Positions 1 to 8,907 are shown, counted from the stretch's first letter. The stretch: DNA of 64,000 nucleotides from Thermus filiformis (GCF_000771745.2 NZ_JPSL02000040.1:1-64000); one strand, 5' to 3'. Notes: generated by a model not told the origin, from the sequence alone. Numbers and translations are program-made.

Positions 1-1
1 T

Positions 2-112
2 CTGTCGGCCCGGTCCTTTTGGGGGCTGGTCTCGCGGGTGAACCTCATCGTCCTGGTGCACAACCTGATCCGCAGTCGGCTGCTGCTCAAGATGGCGGGG
101 GTGGAGCTATGA
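2..112 (+). CDS. C-terminal end of a probable transposase (partial)
   Basis: An open frame enters from the left edge and stops with TGA at 110-112, giving about 36 residues that end in LLLKMAGVEL. The stretch SFWGLVSRVNLIVLVHNL looks like the C-terminal helix of DDE transposases, which often end with an aromatic/hydrophobic segment containing VNL and HNL. It differs from the ISAs1 transposase at 31807-32897, so it belongs to a different element. A broken gene tail follows within a few bases, as expected at the edge of an insertion sequence. The family cannot be named from this fragment; the identification as a transposase is an inference. Confidence 0.45.
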   Translation: MSARSFWGLVSRVNLIVLVHNLIRSRLLLKMAGVEL

Positions 113-117
113 GGTAG

Positions 118-282
118 CACACGAAGGGATTTGGCATGGACGGGGCGGTGGCCGCGGCGCACTGGAGCCAGAATGCCCCCTTGAACTGGCGTTATCGGGT
201 AACCTGGCGTGTCGTCACCTCCAACGGGTATGAGGTCACCTGGGTTCAGGATTACCAGATCAAGTATCCCCTTAAGCCTTGA
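118..282 (+). pseudogene. Orphan C-terminal gene remnant beside an IS end
   Basis: The frame is open from just after a TAG at 115-117 to TGA at 280-282. It holds an ATG at 136 but no Shine-Dalgarno sequence before it. From that ATG it would code 48 residues rich in Trp, Tyr and Val (WRYRVTWRVV, YEVTWVQDYQ), like the last beta strands of an exported or surface protein. Because the tail of a probable transposase ends only a few bases upstream, the simplest reading is that an insertion sequence has removed or separated the 5' part of this gene. No family is recognised. It could also be a genuine short gene, but the missing ribosome binding site argues against that. Confidence 0.4.
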
Positions 283-297
283 TGAGGGAGGCGGACG

Positions 298-3200
298 ATG
301 AAGATTAAACGTGGTTTTTGGGTTTTACCCCTTGTGGGCCTTCTTCTTCTGGCCGGCTGTGGCCCTCAGGGAACCAACCTGGCGGGCTCCGGGGCGGTCA
401 GCCTTTCCGTGGGCATCAGCAAGCCCGCCCAAGGGGCCTACGTCAACTCGGGGGAGGTGGAGGTCAGGGCTTCTGCCTCCCGAGGGACGGTGGAAAGCGT
501 CCAGGTGTCCTACGCTGGGCCGCAAACCGGCACCATCAACCTTTCCCCTGCGGGTGGGGTTTGGAGGGGTTCCCTCCCCGCCGGCCTCCCTTCGGGTGAA
601 TACACCCTGACGGCCAAGGCCAAGGTGGGCTCCGTGGAAAAGCAAAGCGATCCCGTCCGTTTTACCCTGGACCGCACCCTCCCCACGGTGGGGTGGACGC
701 GTCCGGCGGACGGGGTGGCGGTGTCCGGGACGGTTCGGCTCGAGGTGGGGGCCACGGACAACGTGGGCGTGGCGAAGGTGGAGTTCTACACGGGCTCCAC
801 GAAGCTCGGGGAGGCCACCTCGGCGCCCTACGCCCTCAACTGGAACACCGCGGGCTACCCGGACGGGCAGGTGACGCTGAAGGCCCGTGCGGTGGACGCG
901 GCGGGCAACGTAGGCGAGGCCACTTTGTCGGTGACGGTGGACAACACGCCTCCGGTGGTGGAGTGGTTGAGCCCGAGGGACAAGCAGCGGGTTGGGGGCG
1001 TGGTGACGCTGGTGGTGGCGGCCCAGGATGGGGTATCGGGTCAGTTGACGCCGACGCTTAGGGCGAACGGCCAGCCGATTACGGACGCGGACCAGGCCCA
1101 GGCTGGGGTGCAGTGGGACACGAGGGGGTACAGCGGGGAGGTGGAGCTGGAGGCGGAGGCTACGGACGGGGCTGGGAACCGTACCGTGAGCCGGATTACG
1201 GTGACGGTGGACCAGACGGTAGCGGACCAGACGCCTCCGGCGGTGCAGGTTGACTCTCCGGCTTCTGGTTCCGTGGTGCGCGGCCGGGTGACGGTGCAGG
1301 TGCGGGCCACGGACAACGTTGGGGTGGTGAAGGTAGAGGCGTTTGACGGGGCGTTGCTGCTGGGGTCTGCGACGGCCGGGGTGAACGGGGTGTTTACCCT
1401 GGACGTGGACAGCACCAAGGTGGAGGACGGTTCGAGGCAGTGGCGGGTGCTGGCCTGGGACGCGGCGGGCAACGTAGGCGAGGCCACTTTGTCGGTGACG
1501 GTGGACAACACGCCTCCGGTGGTGGAGTGGTTGAGCCCGAGGGACAAGCAGCGGGTTGGGGGCGTGGTGACGCTGGTGGTGGCGGCCCAGGATGGGGTAT
1601 CGGGTCAGTTGACGCCGACGCTTAGGGCGAACGGCCAGCCGATTACGGACGCGGACCAGGCCCAGGCTGGGGTGCAGTGGGACACGAGGGGGTACAGCGG
1701 GGAGGTGGAGCTGGAGGCGGAGGCTACGGACGGGGCTGGGAACCGTACCGTGAGCCGGATTACGGTGACGGTGGACCAGACGGTAGCGGACCAGACGCCT
1801 CCGGCGGTGCAGGTTGACTCTCCGGCTTCTGGTTCCGTGGTGCGCGGCCGGGTGACGGTGCAGGTGCGGGCCACGGACAACGTTGGGGTGGTGAAGGTAG
1901 AGGCGTTTGACGGGGCGTTGCTGCTGGGGTCTGCGACGGCCGGGGTGAACGGGGTGTTTACCCTGGACGTGGACAGCACCAAGGTGGAGGACGGTTCGAG
2001 GCAGTGGCGGGTGCTGGCCTGGGACGCGGCGGGCAACGTAGGCGAGGCCACTTTGTCGGTGACGGTGGACAACACGCCTCCGGTGGTGGAGTGGTTGAGC
2101 CCGAGGGACGGCCAAGTCCTTTCCCTTACCAGCCCAAGCCCCTTCTCCTTGGCCGTGAGGGTGAGGGACGCGAATCCGGATCCGGCCTCCATCCAGTACG
2201 AAGTGGACGGCAACTTACTTGCTGGCTCGGTTTGGGATCTCACCCCTGTTCAGGACGGGGACCACTTCCTGACCGTGCGGGTCAGGGATCTGGCCGGGAA
2301 CGAGGCGTCCTCTACCATAAGGGTGGAGGTTGACCGTCAGCCCCCCCAGGTGTCCTGGAATAGCCCTTCTGATGGCGCTCCTCTCAGGAACACGGTTACG
2401 CTCCAGATCAAAACGGAGGACTGGCCTGGGGTAGAGCGGGTTTTTGTCCTCCTGACCAGGGGCACGGAAACCCAGCTTTTGGGAGAGGCTTCGGGGGACG
2501 GGCGCTTCTGGACGCTCACCCTGGACACCACTTCCTTCACCAACGGGAACGTTTCGCTGGAGGCGGTCGCTGTAAACCGGAACGGGCTCCAGAGCGTGGG
2601 CGGGCGGTCTTTCGTGATTGACAACCCCGATTTGGAAAAGCCCGTTGTGTCCTGGATTGACCCGCTTAACGGTCAGAACGTGGCGGGCATCCAGCAACTT
2701 AGGGTCCAGGCGCTGGACAACCAGGCGGTTCAGGAGGTCCGCCTCTTTGTCGGTGGTCAGTTGCTGCGCACCTTCACCCAGCCCCCCTACATCCTCAACG
2801 ATTGGGACACCACCTTGCTCCCGGACGGCCCGGTGGTTCTGAAGGCTGTGGCGGTGGACACCTCCGGCAACCAGAGCGACCCGGCGGAGATCCAGGTGAA
2901 CGTGCGCAATGGGGGCTTCCCCCCGGCCCTGAGTATCCTCAGGCCCGAGGAGGGGGGTAAGGTGGGGGTTCAGTTCCTCGTTCAGGCCAGCGTGACCAAG
3001 CAAGGGACCGCTTTTACCTGGAGCCAACCCCTCAAGGCCAAGGTCTACGACTACCGGGGCAACCTTGTGAAGGAAGCCCCTATGCTGGTCAACGGCGCCT
3101 CGCCCCCCGACAACAGCGACAGCGTGGCCGAAGCCTTCTTGGACCTCGGCAACGTGCCCTCGGACCTTTACCGGCTCGTGGTGGAGGGCGAGGTGTTGTT

Positions 3201-3888
3201 GGGTGCGACCCCCTTCCGCCTTTACCAGGAGCGCCTCATCTCTGTGGTGGTATCCTCTAACCTGCCCCCTGCCCTGGTGGTCTATCAACCCCTTCAGGGC
3301 AGCGTCTTGACGGGCCGGACCCTTTACCTCACGGGTGAGGTGACGGACGACTCGGGTGAGGTGCGCGCGGTGGAGGTGCGCCTCATCGGGGGAGGGTGCG
3401 CGACTCCTGGGTTCGACAACTACCTCATGCGCTACGAGGCCGGGCCTTACGGGGTTTTCTTCATGGCGGTTCCTCTGGACGGCCACCCCTACATTGCGGA
3501 CGGGGACTACTGCCTGCGGGTGGTCGCCGTGGACAAGGAAGACCTGACCCTGCGGAACATCCAGGAGTTTGACGTAAGGGTGGATCGCGGGGTTTCTGAT
3601 CCGGTAGGAACCGTCTCTGTGATAACCTCTTCGGACCCAGTAGTTCCCGGATCAAGCGCCACTTGGACGGTCAACTTCGGCGCTTCGGCCACGTACACGG
3701 TCCTCCTCCGCAAGGACGGCGTGGTGCAGGAGGTGTACCGGGGGACGGGCTCTTCGGTGAGCTTCACCCGGTCCTTCTCCGACCGCGACCTGGGCTCCTG
3801 GGACGTGGTGGCGGTCTACGTGGTGGGCGGTGTCCAGGGTGCCCTATCCGGCGGGTCGGTGGCCGTGGTCCAGCCCACAGGGCCGTAG
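298..3888 (+). CDS. Large surface lipoprotein made of tandem Ig-like domains
   Basis: This codes 1196 residues. The N-terminus is a lipoprotein signal peptide with lipobox LLAGC (Cys about residue 21), so the protein should be acylated and anchored on the cell surface or outer membrane. The rest is about ten bacterial Ig-like domains of 90-95 residues, each opening with a PPxVxW-SPxDG-type motif and closing with DxAGN. The last ~90 residues form a different beta-rich domain. Residues ~200-603 contain two exact copies of a 188-residue, two-domain unit plus the start of a third. The start ATG has a GGGAGG Shine-Dalgarno sequence at 286-291. Such proteins usually act in adhesion or as cell-envelope scaffolds; no catalytic domain is seen, so function is not assigned. 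A terminator hairpin follows at 3913. Confidence 0.85.
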   Translation: MKIKRGFWVLPLVGLLLLAGCGPQGTNLAGSGAVSLSVGISKPAQGAYVNSGEVEVRASASRGTVESVQVSYAGPQTGTINLSPAGGVWRGSLPAGLPSGEYTLTAKAKVGSVEKQSDPVRFTLDRTLPTVGWTRPADGVAVSGTVRLEVGATDNVGVAKVEFYTGSTKLGEATSAPYALNWNTAGYPDGQVTLKARAVDAAGNVGEATLSVTVDNTPPVVEWLSPRDKQRVGGVVTLVVAAQDGVSGQLTPTLRANGQPITDADQAQAGVQWDTRGYSGEVELEAEATDGAGNRTVSRITVTVDQTVADQTPPAVQVDSPASGSVVRGRVTVQVRATDNVGVVKVEAFDGALLLGSATAGVNGVFTLDVDSTKVEDGSRQWRVLAWDAAGNVGEATLSVTVDNTPPVVEWLSPRDKQRVGGVVTLVVAAQDGVSGQLTPTLRANGQPITDADQAQAGVQWDTRGYSGEVELEAEATDGAGNRTVSRITVTVDQTVADQTPPAVQVDSPASGSVVRGRVTVQVRATDNVGVVKVEAFDGALLLGSATAGVNGVFTLDVDSTKVEDGSRQWRVLAWDAAGNVGEATLSVTVDNTPPVVEWLSPRDGQVLSLTSPSPFSLAVRVRDANPDPASIQYEVDGNLLAGSVWDLTPVQDGDHFLTVRVRDLAGNEASSTIRVEVDRQPPQVSWNSPSDGAPLRNTVTLQIKTEDWPGVERVFVLLTRGTETQLLGEASGDGRFWTLTLDTTSFTNGNVSLEAVAVNRNGLQSVGGRSFVIDNPDLEKPVVSWIDPLNGQNVAGIQQLRVQALDNQAVQEVRLFVGGQLLRTFTQPPYILNDWDTTLLPDGPVVLKAVAVDTSGNQSDPAEIQVNVRNGGFPPALSILRPEEGGKVGVQFLVQASVTKQGTAFTWSQPLKAKVYDYRGNLVKEAPMLVNGASPPDNSDSVAEAFLDLGNVPSDLYRLVVEGEVLLGATPFRLYQERLISVVVSSNLPPALVVYQPLQGSVLTGRTLYLTGEVTDDSGEVRAVEVRLIGGGCATPGFDNYLMRYEAGPYGVFFMAVPLDGHPYIADGDYCLRVVAVDKEDLTLRNIQEFDVRVDRGVSDPVGTVSVITSSDPVVPGSSATWTVNFGASATYTVLLRKDGVVQEVYRGTGSSVSFTRSFSDRDLGSWDVVAVYVVGGVQGALSGGSVAVVQPTGP
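894..2109 (+). repeat. Perfect 564-bp tandem repeat (about 2.15 copies) inside the lipoprotein gene
   Basis: The sequence is periodic with a 564-bp step: one unit at 895-1458, a second at 1459-2022, and 87 bp of a third at 2023-2109. I see no mismatches between the copies. The unit length is a multiple of three (188 codons), so copies add two whole Ig-like domains without breaking the frame. Perfect identity points to recent duplication or ongoing gene conversion. Confidence 0.93.
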
Positions 3889-3912
3889 GGGTTTTGGGAT
3901 AAGGATGGCGCG

Positions 3913-3937
3913 GGCCCCGGGGAAGCCCGGGGCCTTT
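3913..3937 (+). terminator. Intrinsic terminator after the Ig-domain lipoprotein gene
   Basis: Perfect 9-bp stem GGCCCCGGG (3913-3921) / CCCGGGGCC (3926-3934), loop GAAG, followed by TTT. It lies 24 nt after the lipoprotein stop codon and directly upstream of the -10 box of the next gene. Confidence 0.75.
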
Positions 3938-3940
3938 GGC

Positions 3941-3946
3941 TATACT
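3941..3946 (+). promoter_or_regulatory. -10 box (TATACT) of the polyprenyl synthase gene, leaderless
   Basis: TATACT ends 7 nt before the GTG start at 3954. With a transcription start about 7 nt downstream of the hexamer, the mRNA would begin at the start codon, a common arrangement in Thermus. Confidence 0.65.
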
Positions 3947-3953
3947 GAAGGGC

Positions 3954-4904
3954 GTGACCGCCCTCCTTGACCTCGAGGCCCCCCTCCTCCGCTTTGAGGA
4001 GGCTTTGGCCGAGCTCGTCCAGTCCGAGGTCCTCTTCCTCCGCCTCATCCACCAGGACCTGGTGACCGCCGGGGGGAAGCGCATCCGACCCCGGCTGGTC
4101 TTCCTCGCCTCCCGTGCCCTGGGGGGGGCGCCCTTTGAGATGGAGCTCGCCCTGGCGGTGGAGCTCCTCCACTCCGCCACCCTCCTCCACGACGACCTCA
4201 TTGACGACGCCGAGACCCGAAGGGGGAAGGAGGCCGCCTTCCGCCGGTACGGGAACGCGGTCTCGGTCCTCTCCGGGGACTTCCTCCTCTCCCGGCTCCT
4301 CCACGTGATCGCCAGGACGGGGCGGATGGAGCTGGTGGAGCGCTTCGCCGAGGTGGCCAAGACCCTGGCCGAGGGAGAGGTCCTCCAGTTCCAGGTGGCG
4401 GCCCTGGAGGACTACTCTTTGGAGAACTACGAGCGGATCATCACCGCCAAGACCGCGGCGCTGATGGCGCTTTGCACCGAGGGGCCGGCTCTTCTGAGGG
4501 AGGAGCCTTTGGAGGTGCGCGAGGCCCTCTACCGCTTTGGCCTCCTCTACGGCCAGGCCTTCCAGATGCGGGACGACTACCTGGATCTGATGGGCAGCCC
4601 CGAGGCCCTGGGCAAGCCCGTGGGGGGAGACGTGCGGGAGGGCAAGCTCACCCTCATCACCTTGAGGCTTCTGGAGCGCTTCCCCGAGGAGGCGGGGCCC
4701 ATCCTCAGGCGGCGGGGCCGGGAGGAGGGGGACCTGGAGCGGCTCCGGGCCCTGGCCCGCACAAGCGGGGTGGCGGCGGAGGTGGAGGCGGCCATCCGCG
4801 CCCGGGCGGAGGAGGCGGTGGGGGCCTTGGCCCTCCTGCCCGACACCCCCTACCGCCGGGCCCTCGAGGCCCTGGCCCGGGCCGAGGCGGTACGTTTGGC
4901 CTAA
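3954..4904 (+). CDS. Polyprenyl diphosphate synthase (long-chain trans-prenyltransferase)
   Basis: A 316-residue member of the IspA/IspB trans-isoprenyl diphosphate synthase family, which condenses IPP units onto an allylic diphosphate. Both aspartate-rich metal-binding motifs are present: the first as HDDLIDDAETRRG (about residues 79-91) and the second as QMRDDYLDLMGS near residue 204. The GKPVGGDVREGK motif after the second is also typical. The length fits hexa- to octaprenyl synthases that make the menaquinone side chain, consistent with mqnD elsewhere in the window, but chain length cannot be read from this sequence. The GTG start is chosen because a TATACT -10 box ends 7 nt before it; an upstream TTG at 3936 would lie inside the terminator and promoter. 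Confidence 0.88.
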   Translation: MTALLDLEAPLLRFEEALAELVQSEVLFLRLIHQDLVTAGGKRIRPRLVFLASRALGGAPFEMELALAVELLHSATLLHDDLIDDAETRRGKEAAFRRYGNAVSVLSGDFLLSRLLHVIARTGRMELVERFAEVAKTLAEGEVLQFQVAALEDYSLENYERIITAKTAALMALCTEGPALLREEPLEVREALYRFGLLYGQAFQMRDDYLDLMGSPEALGKPVGGDVREGKLTLITLRLLERFPEEAGPILRRRGREEGDLERLRALARTSGVAAEVEAAIRARAEEAVGALALLPDTPYRRALEALARAEAVRLA

Positions 4905-4915
4905 GCCGGTCCCGG

Positions 4916-4921
4916 TATAAT
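4916..4921 (+). promoter_or_regulatory. -10 box (TATAAT) of the gdhA-gdhB operon
   Basis: A consensus TATAAT lies 16 nt before the ATG at 4938. This makes the ATG embedded in the box itself (4920) an unlikely start. Confidence 0.6.
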
Positions 4922-4937
4922 GCCCTTCGGTGATGCT

Positions 4938-6188
4938 ATGGGAATCCCCGCGTACCGGCCCCCGGACGAACCGAGGCTCTGGGACCTCTTCCTGGTAAGG
5001 CTGGAACGGGTCCTAAGGAAGACCAGCCTCCACCCCACCACGGTGGAGTACCTGGCCCATCCCCGCCGCCTGGTCACCGTCTCCATTCCCATCCGGATGG
5101 ACGACGGCCGGGTGCGGTTCTTCCAGGGCTACCGGGTGGTGCACAACATTGCCCGCGGCCCCTCCATCGGCGGGGTGCGCTACCACCCCTCGGTCAGCCT
5201 GGGCCAGACCGCGGGCCTGGCCGCCTGGATGACCCTGAAGGCGGCGGTCTACGACCTGCCCTTCGGGGGGGCGGCCGGGGGGGTGGCGGTGGACCCCAAG
5301 AAGCTCTCCCCCTCCGAGCTCGAGCGCCTCACCCGGCGCTACACCGCTGAGCTTTTGAACCTCATCGGGCCGGACATAGACATCCTAGGCCCCGACCTCG
5401 GCACCCACGAGGGGGTGATGGCCTGGATCATGGACACCTACTCCATGACCCTGGGGACCACCGTGCCTGGGGTGGTGGTGGGCAAGCCCGCCGCCCTGGG
5501 GGGGACCGAGGGCCGGGACGACGCGGTGGGGTTGAGCGTGGCCCTGGTCCTGCGGGCCATGGCCGAGCGGAAGGGCCTCCCGCTGGAGGGGGCCCGGGTG
5601 GCGGTCCAGGGCTTCGGCCAGGTGGGGGGTGCGGCGGCCCTTTGGCTTTCCCGTCTGGGCCTCAAGGTGGTGGCGGTCTCCACCTCCCAAGGGGGGGTGT
5701 ACGACCCGGAGGGCCTCGAGGTGGAGGCCCTGCTCGCCGAGTACGAGCGCACCGGGGAGCTCCCCGCCTGGGGCCGGCCCCTTGCTCCCAAGGAGGAGCT
5801 CGCCCTCGAGGTGGACTACCTGGTCCCCGCGGCGGCCGAGGGGACCCTGGACGAGGAGGCCGCGCGGGCGGTCCTCGAGGCGGCCAACGGGGCCCTGACC
5901 GAGGAGGCGGAGGCCTACCTCCTGGGCCGGGGGGTGCTGGTGGTGCCGGACCTCCTCACCGGGGGCGGGGGGCTTCTCTCGGGGCACTTGGAGTGGGTGC
6001 AGGACCTGAACATGTTCTTCTGGACGAAGGAGGAGGTCCAGGCCAAGATAGACGCTTCCGTCCGCCGGGCGGTGGAGGAGGTCTGTGACCGGGCCGAGGC
6101 CCTGGGGGCGGACCTGCGCACCGGGGCCTTGGCCCTGGCCCTGGAGCGGGTGAACGAGGCCACCAAGCTAAGAGGGGTGTATCCATGA
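4938..6188 (+). CDS. gdhA: Glutamate dehydrogenase homologue, regulatory subunit (GdhA type)
   Basis: A 416-residue Glu/Leu/Phe/Val dehydrogenase-family protein with the N-terminal dimerisation domain and C-terminal Rossmann domain ([13 protein letters not shown]). Two of the three lysines of the glutamate site are gone: the KGG lysine is replaced in [10 protein letters not shown] (I77), and the catalytic lysine of GGGKGG is replaced in FGGAAGG (A113). The middle lysine (MTLKAA) is kept. In T. thermophilus, GdhA is known to be a non-catalytic partner that makes the GdhA-GdhB complex sensitive to leucine, and this gene matches that pattern. It overlaps gdhB by 4 nt (ATGA), so the two are translationally coupled. 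ATG 4938 was chosen because the upstream ATG at 4920 lies in the TATAAT box. Confidence 0.88.
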   Translation: MGIPAYRPPDEPRLWDLFLVRLERVLRKTSLHPTTVEYLAHPRRLVTVSIPIRMDDGRVRFFQGYRVVHNIARGPSIGGVRYHPSVSLGQTAGLAAWMTLKAAVYDLPFGGAAGGVAVDPKKLSPSELERLTRRYTAELLNLIGPDIDILGPDLGTHEGVMAWIMDTYSMTLGTTVPGVVVGKPAALGGTEGRDDAVGLSVALVLRAMAERKGLPLEGARVAVQGFGQVGGAAALWLSRLGLKVVAVSTSQGGVYDPEGLEVEALLAEYERTGELPAWGRPLAPKEELALEVDYLVPAAAEGTLDEEAARAVLEAANGALTEEAEAYLLGRGVLVVPDLLTGGGGLLSGHLEWVQDLNMFFWTKEEVQAKIDASVRRAVEEVCDRAEALGADLRTGALALALERVNEATKLRGVYP

Positions 6189-7459
6189 GGAGTGAACCGC
6201 TTTCCTATCTGGGCGATGGTGCGGGGCCGTGGGAGATCTATCTGGAGCAGGTGAACCGGGTCATCCCTTACCTGGGCCGGCTCGCCACCTGGGCCGAGAC
6301 CCTCAAGCGGCCCAAGCGGGTCCTGATCGTGGACGTGCCCATCCACCTGGACGACGGGACCGTGGCCCACTTTGAGGGGTACCGGGTCCACCACAACACC
6401 TCCCGGGGGCCGGCCAAGGGGGGGGTGCGCTACCACCCGGAGGTCACCCTGTCCGAGGTCATGGCCTTGGCCGCCTGGATGACCATCAAGAACGCCGCGG
6501 TGGGCCTGCCCTACGGGGGCGGCAAGGGCGGGGTGCGGGTGGACCCCAAGAAGCTCTCCCCCTCCGAGCTCGAGCGCCTCACCCGGCGCTACACCTCGGA
6601 GATCGGGATCCTCCTGGGTCCGGACCGGGACATCCCCGCCCCGGACGTGAACACCTCCGAGCGGGAGATGGCCTGGATGATGGACACCTACTCCATGAAC
6701 GTGGGCCGGACCGTGCCCGGGGTGGTCACGGGGAAGCCCATCGCCCTAGGGGGCTCCTTGGGCCGGCGGGACGCCACGGGCCGGGGGGTCTTCGTCACCG
6801 CGGCCGCGGCGGCGGAGAAGATCGGCCTGCCTATAGAGGGGAGCCGGGTGGTCATCCAGGGCTTCGGCAACGTGGGCAACGCCGCCGCCCGCGTCTTCCA
6901 CGACCACGGGGCCCGGGTGGTCGCGGTCTCCGATGTCACGGGGGCGGTGTACAACGAGGCGGGGATAGACCCCTACGATCTTTTGGCCTGGGTTCGGGAG
7001 ACCGGCGGGGTGCGGGGCTACCCTAAGGCCGAGCCCATCCCCCAGGCGGAGCTTTTCGCCGTCCCCACCGAGTTCCTCATCCCTGCGGCCTTGGAGAAGC
7101 AGATCACCGAGCAGAACGCCTGGCGCATCCAGGCCCGGATCATCGCCGAGGGGGCCAACGGCCCCACCACCCCAGGGGCCGACGACATCCTCCAGGAGAA
7201 GGGGGTGGTGGTGGTCCCCGACGTGATCGCCAACGCGGGCGGGGTCACGGTCAGCTACTTTGAGTGGGTCCAGGACTTCAACTCCTACTTCTGGACGGAG
7301 GAGGAGATCAACCGGCGCCTCGAGCGCGTCCTGAGGAACGCCTTTGAGGCGGTGTGGCAGGTCCACGAGGAGAAGCGGATCTCCCTCCGCACCGCCGCCT
7401 ACGTGGTGGCGGCCACCCGGGTCCTGGAGGCCCGGGCCCTGCGGGGGTTATATCCTTAA
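6185..7459 (+). CDS. gdhB: NAD(P)-dependent glutamate dehydrogenase, catalytic subunit (GdhB type)
   Basis: A 424-residue hexameric-type glutamate dehydrogenase that interconverts glutamate with 2-oxoglutarate and ammonia. All the key lysines are present: K78 in [12 protein letters not shown]102 in MTIKNA and catalytic K114 in [12 protein letters not shown]. The Rossmann nucleotide-binding motif is [13 protein letters not shown]. It starts with the ATGA overlap of gdhA, giving equal expression of regulatory and catalytic chains, and is about half identical in conserved blocks to its neighbour, so the pair arose by duplication. The coenzyme (NAD or NADP) cannot be fixed from the motif alone. 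Confidence 0.93.
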   Translation: MRSEPLSYLGDGAGPWEIYLEQVNRVIPYLGRLATWAETLKRPKRVLIVDVPIHLDDGTVAHFEGYRVHHNTSRGPAKGGVRYHPEVTLSEVMALAAWMTIKNAAVGLPYGGGKGGVRVDPKKLSPSELERLTRRYTSEIGILLGPDRDIPAPDVNTSEREMAWMMDTYSMNVGRTVPGVVTGKPIALGGSLGRRDATGRGVFVTAAAAAEKIGLPIEGSRVVIQGFGNVGNAAARVFHDHGARVVAVSDVTGAVYNEAGIDPYDLLAWVRETGGVRGYPKAEPIPQAELFAVPTEFLIPAALEKQITEQNAWRIQARIIAEGANGPTTPGADDILQEKGVVVVPDVIANAGGVTVSYFEWVQDFNSYFWTEEEINRRLERVLRNAFEAVWQVHEEKRISLRTAAYVVAATRVLEARALRGLYP

Positions 7460-7462
7460 GGC

Positions 7463-7987
7463 GTGGACTGGCCCCGCTTCGGGCGCGTGACCCTGAAGCC
7501 CTTCTCCGCAGGGCTTTCCGAGGAGGAGTGGAAGGCCCTGTGGGAAACCTTCAAGGACCCCGAGGTGGCCTACTGGAACGGGACGACCCCCCTGAAAAGC
7601 CCCCTCTGGCTCTTCAAGCGCCTGGTCCAGATGGACCTCCGGCGCAAGGACCGCCTGGCCTTCGGCATCCTGGACGAGAGGGGGGAGCTGATCGGGACGG
7701 TGGAGCTGTACGACCTGACCCCGGAGGAGGGCACCTTGGGCATCCTGATCGGGAGGAAGGACCGCTGGGGCCAGGGGTACGGGACCGAGGCGGTGAAGGC
7801 CCTTTTGGGCTACGCCTTCGGCCCTTTGGGGCTCAAGCGGGTGCGGCTTCGCACCTTCGCCCACAACGAGCGGGCCCAGCGGGCCTTCAAGAAGGCGGGC
7901 TTCCAGGAGGTGGGCCGGGCGCGGACCCGGGAGGGGGAGGACGTGCTCATGGAGGTGGAGCGTGGTGCTTTTAGCCCCGAGGCTTAG
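7463..7987 (+). CDS. GNAT-family N-acetyltransferase (RimJ/RimL-like)
   Basis: A 174-residue GCN5-related acetyltransferase of the RimJ/RimL/YdaF type. The acetyl-CoA pyrophosphate-binding segment is seen as LIGRKDRWGQGYGTEAVKAL (motif A, around residues 93-112), followed by the HNERAQRAFKKAGF helix typical of this subgroup. The substrate, probably a protein N-terminus or a small amine, cannot be told. The start GTG follows gdhB by 3 nt, with a weak TATATC box at 7450. Its 3' end overlaps the next gene by 26 nt, so the gdhA-gdhB-GNAT-dehydrogenase set is likely co-transcribed. Confidence 0.8.
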   Translation: MDWPRFGRVTLKPFSAGLSEEEWKALWETFKDPEVAYWNGTTPLKSPLWLFKRLVQMDLRRKDRLAFGILDERGELIGTVELYDLTPEEGTLGILIGRKDRWGQGYGTEAVKALLGYAFGPLGLKRVRLRTFAHNERAQRAFKKAGFQEVGRARTREGEDVLMEVERGAFSPEA

Positions 7988-8864
7988 GCCGGAGGCCTTC
8001 GCCCTTTTGCCGGAGGGGGTGGAGGTGGTCCACTTCGCCGACCCCCTGCCCGAGCGGGCCCTCGAGGCCGAGGTGGTCATCCCCCCCTACGGGGAGCGGG
8101 CCCTTTTGGAGGCCCTCTTCCCCAGGCTGAAGCGGCTCCGCCTGGTCCAGACCCTCTCCGCCGGGGTGGACTGGATTCTGGACCTCATCCCGGAGGGCGT
8201 GGTCCTGGCGGACGGGAGCGGCATCCACGACGCTCCGGTGGCCGAGTGGGTGGTGGGGGTCATCCTGGCGAGCCTGAAGAAGCTCCCCACCTTCTTGGAG
8301 AACCAAAAGCAGGGCCTGTGGCGGGAGGAGCGGCTTGGGGACCTGGAGGGCCGGACCGTCCTCATCCTGGGGTACGGCTCCATCGGCCGGGCGGTGGAGG
8401 AGAGGCTTCTGCCCTTTGGGGTGGAGGTCCTGCGGGTGGCCCGGAAGGAGCGGCCCGGGGTCTACGCCCCCCAGGACCTCCCCCACCTCCTCCCCCAGGC
8501 GGACGTGGTGGTCCTCCTCCTGCCCCTCACCCCCGAGACCCGGCGGCTCGTGGACCGGGACTTCCTGGCCCGGATGAGGCCCGGGGCCCTGCTGGTGAAC
8601 GCGGGCCGGGGGGGGCTTGTGGACACGGAGGCCCTGGTGGAGGCGGTGCGAGAGGGGCGCATCCGGGCGGCCTTGGACGTGACCGACCCCGAGCCCCTGC
8701 CGGAGGACCACCCCCTTTGGACCCTGCCCGGGGTGCTCATCACCCCGCACGTGGCGGGGCTGTCCGAGGGGTTCTTCCGGCGGGCGGGGCGGTTCTTGGC
8801 CGAGCAGCTGGGCCGCTATTTGCGGGGGGAGCCCCTTTTGAACGTGGTCCGCGAGGGCTACTAA
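7962..8864 (+). CDS. D-2-hydroxyacid dehydrogenase
   Basis: A 300-residue NAD(P)-dependent D-isomer-specific 2-hydroxyacid dehydrogenase. The nucleotide-binding motif is LILGYGSIGRAVEE near residue 128. The catalytic triad is visible: Arg in NAGRGGLVDTEAL, Glu in DVTDPEPLPEDHPLW and His in ITPHVAGLS. It is somewhat shorter than phosphoglycerate dehydrogenases and has no ACT domain, so it resembles glyoxylate/hydroxypyruvate reductases or generic family members; the substrate is unknown. Two adjacent GTG codons (7962, 7965) could start it. It overlaps the acetyltransferase gene by 26 nt, and two palindromic repeats begin directly after its TAA. Confidence 0.85.
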   Translation: MVLLAPRLRPEAFALLPEGVEVVHFADPLPERALEAEVVIPPYGERALLEALFPRLKRLRLVQTLSAGVDWILDLIPEGVVLADGSGIHDAPVAEWVVGVILASLKKLPTFLENQKQGLWREERLGDLEGRTVLILGYGSIGRAVEERLLPFGVEVLRVARKERPGVYAPQDLPHLLPQADVVVLLLPLTPETRRLVDRDFLARMRPGALLVNAGRGGLVDTEALVEAVREGRIRAALDVTDPEPLPEDHPLWTLPGVLITPHVAGLSEGFFRRAGRFLAEQLGRYLRGEPLLNVVREGY

Positions 8865-8907
8865 TACCACCCCGTCCCAGCTTGCGCTGGGACGGGGGCC
8901 CCGGCAA
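8865..8907 (+). repeat. Stop-adjacent palindromic repeat, copy 1a
   Basis: TACCACCCC, then stem GTCCCAGC / GCTGGGAC around a TTGC loop, then GGGGGCCCCGG. It starts at the base after the TAA of the dehydrogenase gene and reads in the same direction. The stem differs from other copies but pairing is kept on both arms. Confidence 0.8.

Noticed and set aside
894-2109. CRISPR-like periodic repeat
   Set aside because: The 564-bp unit has no short repeat/unique spacer alternation and codes Ig-like domains in frame.
325-2115. Long open frame on the minus strand inside the Ig-domain lipoprotein gene
   Set aside because: It is an antisense shadow of a GC-rich repeat; the product is rich in Arg, His and Pro, has no start signal, and repeats only because the gene does.
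4920-4937. ATG at 4920 as start of gdhA
   Set aside because: It overlaps the TATAAT -10 box, so it could not be on the transcript from that promoter.
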